Below the pieces are notes generated by a model. It was not told the DNA's origin and did no database searches. It worked only from the letters and a program-made list of their open reading frames with translations. Of a stretch of DNA of 64,000 nucleotides, positions 9,307-18,363 are shown in pieces. A program made the translations under genes and the position numbers. This DNA comes from Scalindua sp964344685. Its GTDB lineage: Bacteria > Planctomycetota > Brocadiia > Brocadiales > Scalinduaceae. The stretch's first letter is position 1, and every line of letters begins with the position of its first letter. Location: contig CAYFOK010000008.1 of the NCBI GenBank assembly GCA_964344685.1, positions 77,776 to 141,775 of the forward strand. The letters are read 5' to 3'.

Positions 9307-10750
9307 AGCGGTAATAACTACGCAATTGGAGGAGCGGTTAAAGTCCATGGAATACGATGTAGTAGGGACCGCCTCTTCGGCAGAAGAATCTGTCAGTTTG
9401 GCCAGAGAGCTCTGCCCGGATTTAGTCCTTATGGATATTGTCATGAAGGGAGAGCTTGACGGTATCGATGCGGCCAGAACGATAAAGGAGGATATGGACA
9501 TTCCAGTTATATTCCTGACGGCGTATGCGGATGATAAATTTATAAACAGGGCGATGCAGGTGGAACCATTCGGATATATTGTTAAGCCTTATAGAGAAAG
9601 CGAAATAAAGGCAAATATTGAGATTGCCCTTTATCGAAAGGAATTGGAGCGAGACCAAAAACAGGCTGAGCAGAGAATCCGCAAATTATTTCTCGCAATT
9701 GAGCACAATCCATACATGATTATGATTATGGATGCCGAAGGACAGGTTGAATATGCAAATTCCAGCTTTGTGCAACTAACCAGATATTCAATGAATGAAG
9801 TCGTAGGGAAAAACGCTTCTTTCTTAAAATCTGATGACATATCACCTGAATTGTACAGTGGGCTGTGTAGTAAGATTACTTCCGGTGAAGAATTTCGGGG
9901 AACATTAAGCATTAGGAAAAAGGATGGCACTCCGGATTTGAAATATACGGTTATTTTACCAGTGAAGAATGATAAGGACGAGATAATCTTTTTTCTTGTA
10001 GTAATGGAAGAGATCTCCAGGCATGAGAAAAGGAGAGAAGCGTTATTACAGCCGGAAAAAATGAACTCACTGAGAACATTAGTATCAGGAATTGCCCATG
10101 AGTTTAATAATATCCTTGCAGTCATACAGGGACGTGTGGAATTACTGGAAGATGGTTATGATGACGTAAATGAATTGAAAGAGGGGTTACATAATATTGT
10201 ACTGGCGAGTGAAGTGGGGGCTGGAATAGTTAAAAATATGATTTCTATTGCCAAATCAGATAAAGACACTTCCGAGTATGTCTTATTTGAATTAAGGCAA
10301 TTAATAGTGCAGGCGATAGATTCTACAATACCAGGATGGAAGGATACAAGTTCTCCAGGTAAGAAAAAATATGAAATAGACAGAAATGACATGAAAAGAA
10401 TTCCCGGTGTATTTTGTAATCCTACAGAGATGAGAGAGGTATTTGTAATTATAATAAACAATGCACTGGATGCGATGCCTGAAGGCGGCAGTATTTCATT
10501 TAGTACATGGAATGATGAGGACAAGGTATTTGTGAAAATCTCTGATAAAGGCATGGGTATGTCAGAAGAGGTGAAAAGGAGGGTGTTCGATCCGTTTTTC
10601 ACTACAAGAAGACCACAAAGAACCGGGCTGGGTATGGGTGTTGCCTATAGTATAATAACGAGGCATGGAGGTAATATAGAGATAGAGAGCGAGGTGGGAA
10701 AGGGTACAATAGTTACCATGAGTTTGCCGATTAAGAGCAATAATTATTAA
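9278..10750 (+). CDS. Response regulator-PAS-histidine kinase hybrid
   Basis: A 490-aa protein. A receiver (about 1-120; acidic pair in VDDEA, phosphoacceptor Asp in LVLMDIVM, Lys in VKPYRES) is followed by a PAS domain (about 135-245) and a HisKA kinase core whose phosphoacceptor is in GIAHEFNNILAV near residue 270. The HATPase follows (NNALDAMPEGG, DKGMGMSEEV, GLGMGVAYS). AGGAGGG at 9268-9274 lies only a few bases before the ATG. It overlaps the upstream HisKA_2 kinase by 29 bp, suggesting translational coupling and phosphotransfer from that kinase to this receiver. No DNA-binding domain is present, so output is through its own kinase. Confidence 0.92.
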   Translation: MKRVMVVDDEAVITTQLEERLKSMEYDVVGTASSAEESVSLARELCPDLVLMDIVMKGELDGIDAARTIKEDMDIPVIFLTAYADDKFINRAMQVEPFGYIVKPYRESEIKANIEIALYRKELERDQKQAEQRIRKLFLAIEHNPYMIMIMDAEGQVEYANSSFVQLTRYSMNEVVGKNASFLKSDDISPELYSGLCSKITSGEEFRGTLSIRKKDGTPDLKYTVILPVKNDKDEIIFFLVVMEEISRHEKRREALLQPEKMNSLRTLVSGIAHEFNNILAVIQGRVELLEDGYDDVNELKEGLHNIVLASEVGAGIVKNMISIAKSDKDTSEYVLFELRQLIVQAIDSTIPGWKDTSSPGKKKYEIDRNDMKRIPGVFCNPTEMREVFVIIINNALDAMPEGGSISFSTWNDEDKVFVKISDKGMGMSEEVKRRVFDPFFTTRRPQRTGLGMGVAYSIITRHGGNIEIESEVGKGTIVTMSLPIKSNNY

Positions 10751-11441
10751 CACACCTTAATAGATTATCAGAATTGGCAGGCAAAATGAAATGTGTTATT
10801 CGACAACGGATAAAGAGAGAGTTCGACTGATCTGCTTCGCTTGAACTAATCTGAACGGCTTTCACTCCAGGCTGAATAATACCTGCATAATCTCTAGTAA
10901 GTAAAATATTTAACTGTCAGACATTTTAAATCTCTTAAATTTAAAAGTGTTATAAAGTTGATCATCTGATATCCTGCTAAAACGTTAACAAGCCTCAATC
11001 AGCCGTTCAATAAATCCCCGTAGTGTCTAAATGATAAACAGATTATGGTTCTTGTCTGTGGCCAATTCCTTTTAACATACCGTAAGTATAAAAATGTTAG
11101 TAAATACTCACCCTGCCTTTCATCAAATAGAGAACAGTGAATACATTAGAAATATTTACTCAAAACAAACAGGTATGTTGTTGCCAAGAAAGAAGTTATA
11201 AAATATGCACTCTATCCTGTAGACTTCGTGTTGTGGATAATAAAATTGTAGTGTAGAGGAAATAAATCCAATATACGTATTATAAAAATATGACTGGCGC
11301 AATTTTTGCTCATTTCTGCCTATACTAAAAATACTAATTGTCACTAAATGTTTTTATAGCGGATACCGATACTAACAATTGTACGGATGAAATATTATAA
11401 TAATCTGGCTAATTGAAGATATAAAATTTATTTAAAATATA
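10751..11441 (+). other. Non-coding stretch, no recognised feature
   Basis: About 690 bp between the receiver-kinase and the leader of the chemotaxis gene. It is AT-rich and interrupted in all frames; the one 62-codon minus-strand reading frame at 11156-11344 has no ribosome-binding site and no recognisable protein character. I see no tRNA, CRISPR repeat or transposase remnant. A promoter for the chemotaxis gene may lie near its right end but I cannot place it. Confidence 0.4.
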
Positions 11442-11450
11442 AGAGCTTGC

Positions 11451-11500
11451 AAGAGAGTTGCAGGTTGCCTTGTCAGCAGGTTGAGAGCCTGTGAGTCGAA
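11451..11500 (+). promoter_or_regulatory. Putative cis-regulatory RNA leader (riboswitch-like aptamer region)
   Basis: GC-rich leader in an AT-rich gap, directly before a strong terminator and about 240 bp before the chemotaxis gene. It holds a hairpin CAGG (11477-11480)/CCTG (11488-11491). GCCTT at 11467-11471 can pair with AAGGC at 11499-11503, and this would take the first bases of the terminator stem (11501-11507). Such mutually exclusive pairing is how transcription-attenuating riboswitches work. The sequence does not match my memory of the c-di-GMP-I (GEMM) core or other common aptamers, so the ligand is unknown and the regulatory role is inference. Confidence 0.4.
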
Positions 11501-11553
11501 GGCGCAAACGAATAGTTCTTCTAGAAAGAACGTATTTGCTTGCGCCTTTTTTA
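11501..11553 (+). terminator. Strong Rho-independent terminator before the chemotaxis gene
   Basis: GGCGCAA at 11501-11507 pairs with TTGCGCC at 11540-11546, and the stem continues inward almost unbroken to GTTCTT/AAGAAC, giving about 20 bp. It is followed by a T-rich tract starting at 11547. It lies upstream of, not after, a gene on the same strand, so it fits attenuation of the downstream chemotaxis gene better than simple termination of a distant upstream operon. Confidence 0.8.
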
Positions 11554-11741
11554 TTGCATAAATTTTCAAGAACAATGAGAACTTATTTTTTTACTTATTA
11601 GACAATATACAATGGATGTTATTTTTTTGCTAAATGATTATTTGATTGTTAAATGAATTCCAGCTCGGCATGAAATACTACATGCCATGAAATTACCTTA
11701 TTCCTTATTACTAAACTTAATTCAGTCAGGAGGATTATTTG

Positions 11742-13754
11742 ATGTTTAAGAATATGAAGTTGGGAACAAAGATATCATGTGGCTTCGGCATAATTACATT
11801 CATACTTATTGCTGCTGTACTGACATCAATATGGCAGGTCGGGAAGACTAACAAGGTAACCAACCGTCTCATAGAGCTGCGTGCACCGACTGCCCAGACA
11901 AGTCTTGCCATGAAAAATGGTATAAATCACTCACTGGCAGCACTCAGAGGCTGGATCATACTTGGTAACGATAAGTTTAAGGTAGAGCGTGCAAAGGTAT
12001 GGTCTGAGGAACTGGACAAAACATTGGTAGATATGAAGAGATACGCAACCAACTGGACAAACCCTAAAAACGTAGAAAGGCTTAATATTATTGAGAAGAA
12101 TTTAAAAGATTTTAAAGTATATCAGCAGGAGATAGAAGACATAGCGCAGTCTGTAGACAATACACCTGCTGTCAAAATACTGTTTGAAGAGGCAGCACCA
12201 AGGGCAGCAGTAATGGTGTCCAATATAACTAAGCTGATAGATCTGGAGGCAGGTCAGGAGGCAACGGCTGAAAGGAAGGCTTTATTAGGTATGATGGCTG
12301 ACGTTCGTGGTACTACCGGCCTTGCACTTGCAAACATACGTGCATACCTGCTCTCCGGAGATGAGAAGTTCAAAAATAAATTTGATAAAATGTGGGCCAA
12401 AAACATAAGAAGGTTTGGTGATCTTTCGGACAATGTTGCGCTTTTAACACCAGAGCAGGCAGAAGCGTTTGCTGCATTCAGTAGTGCAAGAGAGAAATTC
12501 AGTCCGCTGCCGCCAAAGATGTTTGAGATCAGGGGAAGCAATGCGTGTAACCTGGCTAACCTGTGGTTAGGGACCAAGGCTGCACCGACAGCCGGTGAGA
12601 TTATGGAGCAGCTTGACGGTATGGTTGCAAATCAGCAGCAACTGATGGCAAAAGATGCAGCAAAGGCGTCGAGCCTTTCATCCTTCCTTGCAACTCTTGA
12701 GTGGATACTGCTTGCGGCAGGTGTCGGCATTTCCATAGTGATAGCATTTTTTATAATACGTTCAATTACTGGACCTCTCAAACAAGTCATTTACGGATTG
12801 ACTGAGGCTTCTGCTCAACTTGACTCTGCTTCAAGGCAGATATCCGATTCTAGTCAGAGCCTTGCTGAGGGTTCTTCGGAGCAGGCTTCCTCGCTAGAAG
12901 AAACTTCCGCATCTATGGAAGAGATGTCGTCAGTGACAAAGCAGAATGCCAATAATGCCGAAGAGGCTGCAAAGCTAGTAGATGTATGCAGCGCTGCCGC
13001 AGATAACGGCAGTAAGGCAGTTGACGATATGACAAATTCCATGGAAGAGATAAACAAGAGCAGTAAGCAGATATCTGAAATTACAAAAGTGATAGATGGT
13101 ATCGCCTTCCAGACCAATCTTCTGGCACTCAATGCAGCAGTTGAGGCGGCCCGTGCAGGCGAACATGGAAAAGGTTTTGCTGTTGTGGCGGAAGAGGTGC
13201 GTAATCTGGCCCAGCGCAGTGCGACAGCGGCAAAAGATACTACATCCCTGATAGAAGATTGTGTCTCCAAGGCTGAAAACGGAGCACAGATTGCCGGTAA
13301 AGGTCGAGAAGCGCTTCAGGAGATTGTTACTAATGTCAAGAAGGTGACTGATCTCACGAAGGAGATAGCGAATGCTTCAGTAGAACAGTCTTCCGGAATT
13401 GATCAGGTAAGCAAGGCAATACAACAGATGGATCAGGTTACACAACAAACGGCTGCAAATGCCGAGGAGGCAGCATCGGCATCTGAAGAGTTGTCAGCGC
13501 AGGCACAGACTACTAAAGAACAGGTTGAGGTACTAGCTGCACAGGTTGGTGGTAGTAGTGGTAGTAGTGGTAGTAGTTGTGAAGAAGAGTTGAGTATTCA
13601 TGAGGGGCCAACTGTGGAAACCGGGACTGTTTCACACAAGCCTGGGAGCGGCAGTGTAAAAGGTAATGGTAATGGTGCATCAGAAAATGAGGCATTAATA
13701 CCAATGGGTGAAAACAGGATTGAGGAACATAGCGAACACATGACCGATTTTTAA
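11742..13754 (+). CDS. Methyl-accepting chemotaxis protein
   Basis: A 670-aa transmembrane chemoreceptor. TM1 is at about 11-30, a helical periplasmic sensor with four-helix-bundle character covers about 35-315, TM2 is at about 320-345, then a HAMP-like linker and a long cytoplasmic coiled coil. The hairpin tip IDGIAFQTNLLALNAAVEAA contacts CheA and CheW, and Glu/Gln-rich methylation helices flank it. A TTG at 11739 also opens the frame, but AGGAGG at 11728-11733 is correctly spaced for the ATG at 11742. The C-terminus carries a Gly-Ser repeat (from about 13546) and no CheR-binding pentapeptide. Its leader contains a riboswitch-like element and terminator. The ligand is unknown. Confidence 0.95.
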   Translation: MFKNMKLGTKISCGFGIITFILIAAVLTSIWQVGKTNKVTNRLIELRAPTAQTSLAMKNGINHSLAALRGWIILGNDKFKVERAKVWSEELDKTLVDMKRYATNWTNPKNVERLNIIEKNLKDFKVYQQEIEDIAQSVDNTPAVKILFEEAAPRAAVMVSNITKLIDLEAGQEATAERKALLGMMADVRGTTGLALANIRAYLLSGDEKFKNKFDKMWAKNIRRFGDLSDNVALLTPEQAEAFAAFSSAREKFSPLPPKMFEIRGSNACNLANLWLGTKAAPTAGEIMEQLDGMVANQQQLMAKDAAKASSLSSFLATLEWILLAAGVGISIVIAFFIIRSITGPLKQVIYGLTEASAQLDSASRQISDSSQSLAEGSSEQASSLEETSASMEEMSSVTKQNANNAEEAAKLVDVCSAAADNGSKAVDDMTNSMEEINKSSKQISEITKVIDGIAFQTNLLALNAAVEAARAGEHGKGFAVVAEEVRNLAQRSATAAKDTTSLIEDCVSKAENGAQIAGKGREALQEIVTNVKKVTDLTKEIANASVEQSSGIDQVSKAIQQMDQVTQQTAANAEEAASASEELSAQAQTTKEQVEVLAAQVGGSSGSSGSSCEEELSIHEGPTVETGTVSHKPGSGSVKGNGNGASENEALIPMGENRIEEHSEHMTDF

Positions 13755-13786
13755 TTACTAGAGACACTATCTCAGATTGCATTCTT

Positions 13787-13937
13787 CCCCGGTGCAGCCT
13801 CCACCGGGGCGAACGGATTCATCCGGGCGGGCAGTGCTGATGAATCCACCTTATGTAAATTAGAAGTCTGTGGAATGCAACCCGCGACTTCTAACAGTGC
13901 CCCTCTCCCATCCTCTCCCATTCCTTTAGGAGAGGGG
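13787..13937 (+). repeat. Array of four inverted repeats downstream of the chemotaxis gene
   Basis: Four consecutive perfect stems in 150 bp: CCCCGGTG 13787-13794 with CACCGGGG 13802-13809; GGATTCATC 13815-13823 with GATGAATCC 13839-13847; AGAAGTC 13862-13868 with GACTTCT 13886-13892; CCCCTCTCC 13900-13908 with GGAGAGGGG 13929-13937. None is followed by a long T tract. It is more GC-rich than its surroundings and resembles dispersed REP/MITE-like intergenic DNA, or a structured RNA. Confidence 0.7.
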
Positions 13938-14030
13938 CAGCTATTAAAAATCAAACCAGAATCCGGGTATTCCTTACTTAATAGCATAATTTAGGTTAAC
14001 TTTCATATGGCCAGATGCAGAGGAAAATCG

Positions 14031-14321
14031 ATGGCTGACAGTGAAAATAGTGATGACAAACGCATTGGTGAAAATGTTATTCATATGCTTTTTAGCTCAG
14101 CACGAAGCATAACTGTATATGCTAATAATATTAAAAGAGTAGTCGAAATCATATTAACGTCATGCCACACCCAGGGGGCAAATGGAGATTCCCATAAGAT
14201 TGTTCTGCTTAGTATGGCACATGCCATGAAGAAACTGGCAGGCGGTGTACCGGAGGATATGGTTTTGCCGGAATTGATTTCATATAATATTTTTTTTGGC
14301 GATCAGATTAAATCTGAATAA
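14031..14321 (+). CDS. Small protein of unknown function
   Basis: A 96-aa acidic to neutral protein that I do not recognise. An ATG at 14007 would add eight residues, but AGAGGA at 14019-14024 lies six bases before the ATG at 14031, giving a start MADSENSDD. Predicted helical segments cover about 15-45 and 60-80; no membrane segment, no Cys pair motif. It sits between the chemoreceptor and a receiver-domain protein on the same strand, so a signalling accessory role is possible but unproven. Confidence 0.5.
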   Translation: MADSENSDDKRIGENVIHMLFSSARSITVYANNIKRVVEIILTSCHTQGANGDSHKIVLLSMAHAMKKLAGGVPEDMVLPELISYNIFFGDQIKSE

Positions 14322-14324
14322 GAC

Positions 14325-14659
14325 TGTTATAAACAGATTCTCAGTATGATTAAGACTTGATCGGAAAATACACTTTATTGCAATGAGGCAAGAGTTAAGG
14401 AATGTATTTTTAATATGATTGCTGAATACCATGTAGGTTTATGGATAACATTTTAAGTTTTTTTGCTTTATAATGCTGGCATGTAGAGAAAATTTGAACT
14501 CAAAGACACCCAGAGTATTGTCAAAAAACTAGAGAAAATGCAAAACTGTTGTTTAAACAGCATTTAAGGCATTAAACCTGAGCTTTTATTGAATATTAAA
14601 CATTTTAAATCTTTAATTTTTATATTGATTTTTAAAGAAAAGGTTCTTAATATTTCTGC
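14325..14659 (+). other. Non-coding stretch, no recognised feature
   Basis: About 335 bp of AT-rich sequence between the small orphan gene and the receiver protein. I see no gene, RNA or clear hairpin with a T tract. It presumably holds the promoter of the receiver gene, whose ATG at 14660 has no obvious Shine-Dalgarno sequence. Confidence 0.4.
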
Positions 14660-15394
14660 ATGTCACCACAGAAACGCATACTGTTAGCAGACGATGAAGC
14701 AATTTTCTTAAAAGCCACTTCCACTATGCTGAGTGATAATGGTTATACATGCGATTGCGCCACAGACTCCTTGTCTGCCACTCAGATGCTGGAGTCAAAC
14801 GATTATGATCTCCTGATCTCAGACATCAAAATGCCTGGAAACACTGATATGGAGTTAATCAGTAATCTCTCTCAAATTGCTAATGGCATTCCTGTCATAT
14901 TGGTTACAGCATATCCATCAATCCAGAATTCAATTCAAGCATTAAGATTAAAGGTTGATGACTACTTGTTAAAACCTGTTGATTTTGGTGAATTATTGTT
15001 TTTGGTTAATAAAGTGCTTGCAAACGTTGGTATCTGCCGAAATGTTAGCTTGGAAGTACAGCAAAGTATCAGGAAATGGAGGCTGGACCTGGATAACATT
15101 GAGAAAATAATGAACAATACATCTGAGGATGCATCCTTTAAGTCACTCAATTGCCATCTGGATATTTTGTATAAAATGATTTTTGATTCTCTGATGAACT
15201 TGAAAGAGACGACACAGACAGTAGTCAGGGAAAGTGATGACAGACCGGAATCTGTAAACAGTAAGCTTAGAAAACTAAAAAATGCTTTGACGGAGACAGT
15301 AGCAACTCTGAAGAGGACGAAGGATACTTTTAAATCTAAAGACCTTGGTTTGTTGAGGGTGAAGCTGGAAAATCTTTTAGAAGCAACATCATAG
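14660..15394 (+). CDS. Response regulator with receiver domain and helical C-terminus
   Basis: A 244-aa protein. Residues 1-120 form a CheY-like receiver: acidic pair in LLADDEAIF, phosphoacceptor Asp in LLISDIKMPG, Thr in VTAYPS and Lys in LLKPVDF. The remaining roughly 120 residues are charged and probably helical (LKKLKNALTETVATLKRTKD type), with no DNA-binding, GGDEF or HD-GYP motif visible. It likely takes part in the local phosphorelay between the histidine kinases on either side. The output mechanism, dimer partner or protein target cannot be told. Confidence 0.88.
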   Translation: MSPQKRILLADDEAIFLKATSTMLSDNGYTCDCATDSLSATQMLESNDYDLLISDIKMPGNTDMELISNLSQIANGIPVILVTAYPSIQNSIQALRLKVDDYLLKPVDFGELLFLVNKVLANVGICRNVSLEVQQSIRKWRLDLDNIEKIMNNTSEDASFKSLNCHLDILYKMIFDSLMNLKETTQTVVRESDDRPESVNSKLRKLKNALTETVATLKRTKDTFKSKDLGLLRVKLENLLEATS

Positions 15395-15597
15395 AACTCA
15401 TTTCGACAGGCTGTTCAGAAACTATCACCCAATAGGGCGACAAGTAAAAATTTATCGATCAGTTCATAAATATCAGAAACCTCTCCTGGCCCCATACGCC
15501 AGTTTTAATTGTTTTAGACAAACAAATTTTCACCTGAAGCAGTTCATCTTTTTTCAATTTGATAAGAGCTGAAATCATTGGATTTCAAATAATTGTA

Positions 15598-17469
15598 ATG
15601 AATAAAAAAACGAAAATTCTCATTATTGATGATAATGCAGAACTCTGTGACAGCTTAAGAGATGTTTTAGAGTGTAATGGTTATACTATTGGGACTGCCA
15701 ATTCTGGTAATGATGCAATTCACCTGTTACAAAATAATGGATACGATATCGCTCTCGTTGATTTTAAGCTGCCTGATATTTCAGGTACAGAACTCGTGGG
15801 AAATTTGGCAAGTATCTCCCCTTCGATAGAATTTATCCTAATAACTGCTCATGCTACCCTGGATAGTGCTATTGAAGCAGTGAAGCATGAACGTATCATA
15901 TCTTACGAACTTAAACCATTGGATATGGATCGCCTACTAATTATCCTCAATCAAGTTGTCAAACGTAAAAAGGCGGAAGAGGAGATACAAAAGCTGACCC
16001 ATGCCGTTGAACAATCTTCCAGTGTAGTCCTGATAACAGATACTGAAGGTAATATTGAGTATGCCAATTCAAGGTTTACTCAGCTAACCGGTTACAGTCT
16101 TGAAGATGCTATCGGAAAAACTCCACGTATCTTAAAGTCCGGTAAAACATCCCCGGAAATATATAGAAAGTTATGGAAAACTATTCAATCAGGTAATGAG
16201 TGGAGGGGGGAACTCTGTAACAAAAAAAAGAATGGTGAGCTTTATTGGGAACTTGCATCCATTTCTCCTGTTAAAAACAGTGAAGGAGTTATTACAAGTT
16301 TTATTTCTGTTAAGGAGGACATCACTGAACGCAAACGGATAGATGGAGAACTGAGATTGCTCAATGAATCTCTGGGAAAATGTGTGGCTGAGCGTACTGA
16401 AGAGCTAAGAAACGAAATAATAGCGCTCAAACAGAAAGAGAAAGAGCTGAAGAACTATGGAATGCTATTTGATAATATTTCTGACCTGGCATACATATGT
16501 GATAGAGAAGGAAAGATTTTATTTCTGAATAAGGTATTCGATAAGCTTACAGGATGCAAATCGGCAGAATTCGTCGGTAAAGCGTTTACACCGCTTTTTG
16601 ACGGTGAAGACTTGAAAAAGGCAATGGAGTTGTATTCGAGAACATTAAAAGGCGAAAAGCTTCAAGAGGAAGTCCGTTTCAAAGATACGGGGGTATTATG
16701 TGAATATAGAAATATTCCATTACGGGATGGTGAAGGGAAAATAATTGGAGTTATCGGTACTGCCCGTGATATTACCGATCGCAAAAGAGCAGAGGAGCAA
16801 ATTAAGGAATCGCTCAAAGAGAAAGAGACTCTCCTTATGGAAATACATCATCGGGTAAGAAATAATTTACAGGTAATATCCAGCTTGCTTTTACTCCACT
16901 CCAGAGGTTTAAAAGATGAGCATAGCATTAAGGTATTTAAAGATGCTCAGAGCCGTATTCAGTCAATGGCTGCTATCCATGAGATACTGTACAAGACCAA
17001 TCACCTGTCGGACATAAATTTTTACCAGTATATCAGGATCCTCATAGGTCAATTATTCAGCTCTTATGGAATAGATCCTGATAAAATTTCATTAAAGATA
17101 AGCATCAAGGATGTTTCACTCAATATTGAACAGGCAATACCACTGGGATTGATTGTAAATGAACTGCTTTCTAATTCACTCAAACATGCATTTCCATTTG
17201 ACAAGATAAGATCGGGCTCCTTTGACTTAGACCGGGTTAAGCCGGAAGAACATGAAATCAGGATTTCTCTTACTTCGGCTCCGGATAACAAAATTAAACT
17301 GATTGTTTGTGATAATGGTGTAGGTATGCCCAAGGATTTAGATATAAGAACTTCTGATTCTTTAGGGCTTGATTTAGTTACTGTTATAACTGAAAATCAG
17401 CTTAAAGGAGAGGTTGATCTTGATAGAAGTGTTAAAGGAACAAAATTTCAAATAATATTTGGGAGTTAA
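15598..17469 (+). CDS. Receiver-PAS-PAS-HisKA_2 histidine kinase
   Basis: A 623-aa cytoplasmic hybrid kinase. The frame opens at a TTG (15559), but the ATG at 15598 gives the natural receiver start MNKKTKILIIDDN. Order: receiver (1-120; Asp in IALVDFKLPD), PAS (about 125-245, ending KEDITERK), short coiled coil, PAS (about 285-400, ARDITDRK), HisKA_2 (EIHHRVRNNLQVISSLLLLH) and HATPase (NELLSNSLKHAF, CDNGVGMP). Its first PAS and linker are closely similar over more than 130 residues to those of the kinase at 6382-9306, so the two are recent paralogues sharing sensor modules. The N-terminal receiver could accept phosphate from that kinase. Confidence 0.92.
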   Translation: MNKKTKILIIDDNAELCDSLRDVLECNGYTIGTANSGNDAIHLLQNNGYDIALVDFKLPDISGTELVGNLASISPSIEFILITAHATLDSAIEAVKHERIISYELKPLDMDRLLIILNQVVKRKKAEEEIQKLTHAVEQSSSVVLITDTEGNIEYANSRFTQLTGYSLEDAIGKTPRILKSGKTSPEIYRKLWKTIQSGNEWRGELCNKKKNGELYWELASISPVKNSEGVITSFISVKEDITERKRIDGELRLLNESLGKCVAERTEELRNEIIALKQKEKELKNYGMLFDNISDLAYICDREGKILFLNKVFDKLTGCKSAEFVGKAFTPLFDGEDLKKAMELYSRTLKGEKLQEEVRFKDTGVLCEYRNIPLRDGEGKIIGVIGTARDITDRKRAEEQIKESLKEKETLLMEIHHRVRNNLQVISSLLLLHSRGLKDEHSIKVFKDAQSRIQSMAAIHEILYKTNHLSDINFYQYIRILIGQLFSSYGIDPDKISLKISIKDVSLNIEQAIPLGLIVNELLSNSLKHAFPFDKIRSGSFDLDRVKPEEHEIRISLTSAPDNKIKLIVCDNGVGMPKDLDIRTSDSLGLDLVTVITENQLKGEVDLDRSVKGTKFQIIFGS

Positions 17470-17493
17470 ATATCTGCGGGTTTTAAGCACATT

Positions 17494-18105
17494 TTAAATT
17501 GACGACAAAGCTCTTAATTCATTGATAAGTTGTCTGTAAGGAAAGTTTTTGCCGGGACATGCCGTGCCTTTTTGAAGAACCTGGGCATGTTTGACAATAT
17601 GTGATTCAGGGATGTTATACTTTTTAGAGAAATAAGAGACCAGGCTTACTAGAGATTTGAATTGGTTTTCTGTCGGCCTGTCGTCTTCCTCAAAATTTCC
17701 GACAAGGCAGATGCCGATAGAAATTTCATTAAGGCCCTTATTGGCGGTATGTGCACCATGAATCTGTTTTTTCCATCTTTCACCTACTTCAATCTCGCCA
17801 TTACCTGAACCGTTACCGTTGCCGATGACGAAATGATAGGCCAGGCCGTGCGACCATTTTTTTTCTTCTCTATGATATTTATCAAAGTTGTTTGCATTTC
17901 CTTCGTGAGTTGCGCTGTGATGTAATACTACATATTTCCATTCATTTTCTTCTACGTCTACACTGCACAACTCCTCAATGTTAATGGTAATTGTGATTTT
18001 AGCATCCTTATTAACATCGATAAATGGCAAATAAATGAAAAGCCCTGTTGCAGTTACAAACATAGCAATTGAGACCGTAATGACATGCCATTCAACTATC
18101 TTCAT
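17494..18105 (-). CDS. Peptidoglycan-recognition/N-acetylmuramoyl-L-alanine amidase, membrane-anchored
   Basis: A 203-aa protein. An N-terminal hydrophobic segment (about 7-29) is an anchor or uncleaved signal. An Amidase_2/PGRP domain follows. Zinc ligands are visible as the His in VVLHHSAT, the His of IVKHAQV, and the Cys in GTACPGK where other enzymes also have Cys; HGAHT and ISIGICLVGNF are family motifs. It should cleave the amide between MurNAc and the stem peptide in the periplasm. It stands alone on the minus strand between two plus-strand genes, with little space to the kinase gene end, so the two transcripts converge. Confidence 0.85.
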   Translation of the reverse strand: MKIVEWHVITVSIAMFVTATGLFIYLPFIDVNKDAKITITINIEELCSVDVEENEWKYVVLHHSATHEGNANNFDKYHREEKKWSHGLAYHFVIGNGNGSGNGEIEVGERWKKQIHGAHTANKGLNEISIGICLVGNFEEDDRPTENQFKSLVSLVSYFSKKYNIPESHIVKHAQVLQKGTACPGKNFPYRQLINELRALSSI

Positions 18106-18363
18106 AGTATCGTTTGGTTAAAACAAGGCATAGTTGGAGTAATTTAATTCTCTTTCAGGGTGTGGGTGCGATAAAAAGCTCATGCTTATCTGCCTGAAAG
18201 ACTCCTCTGAAACATATCATTTTATAGAAATATTGGGACAGTAAATCAAGAATAATATGCCCGTATATCGATGCTTATCTTGACTCTTTATTACAATTGT
18301 GATAGTATCCTGCCATATTACTATGCTGCAAAACATTTGTAAGGGCTTTAACTGCAATGGCTT

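Noticed and set aside
9631..10602. Long minus-strand frames (164 and 148 codons) opposite the receiver-kinase
   Set aside because: They lie opposite conserved kinase motifs; Ser/Ile-rich shadow translation.
11156..11344. 62-codon minus-strand reading frame in the 1-kb gap
   Set aside because: No ribosome site, no domain, base composition of non-coding DNA.
11451..11553. Cyclic-di-GMP-I (GEMM) riboswitch before the chemoreceptor
   Set aside because: The context is suggestive, but the conserved GEMM core and tetraloop-receptor sequences are not there; kept only as an unclassified leader.
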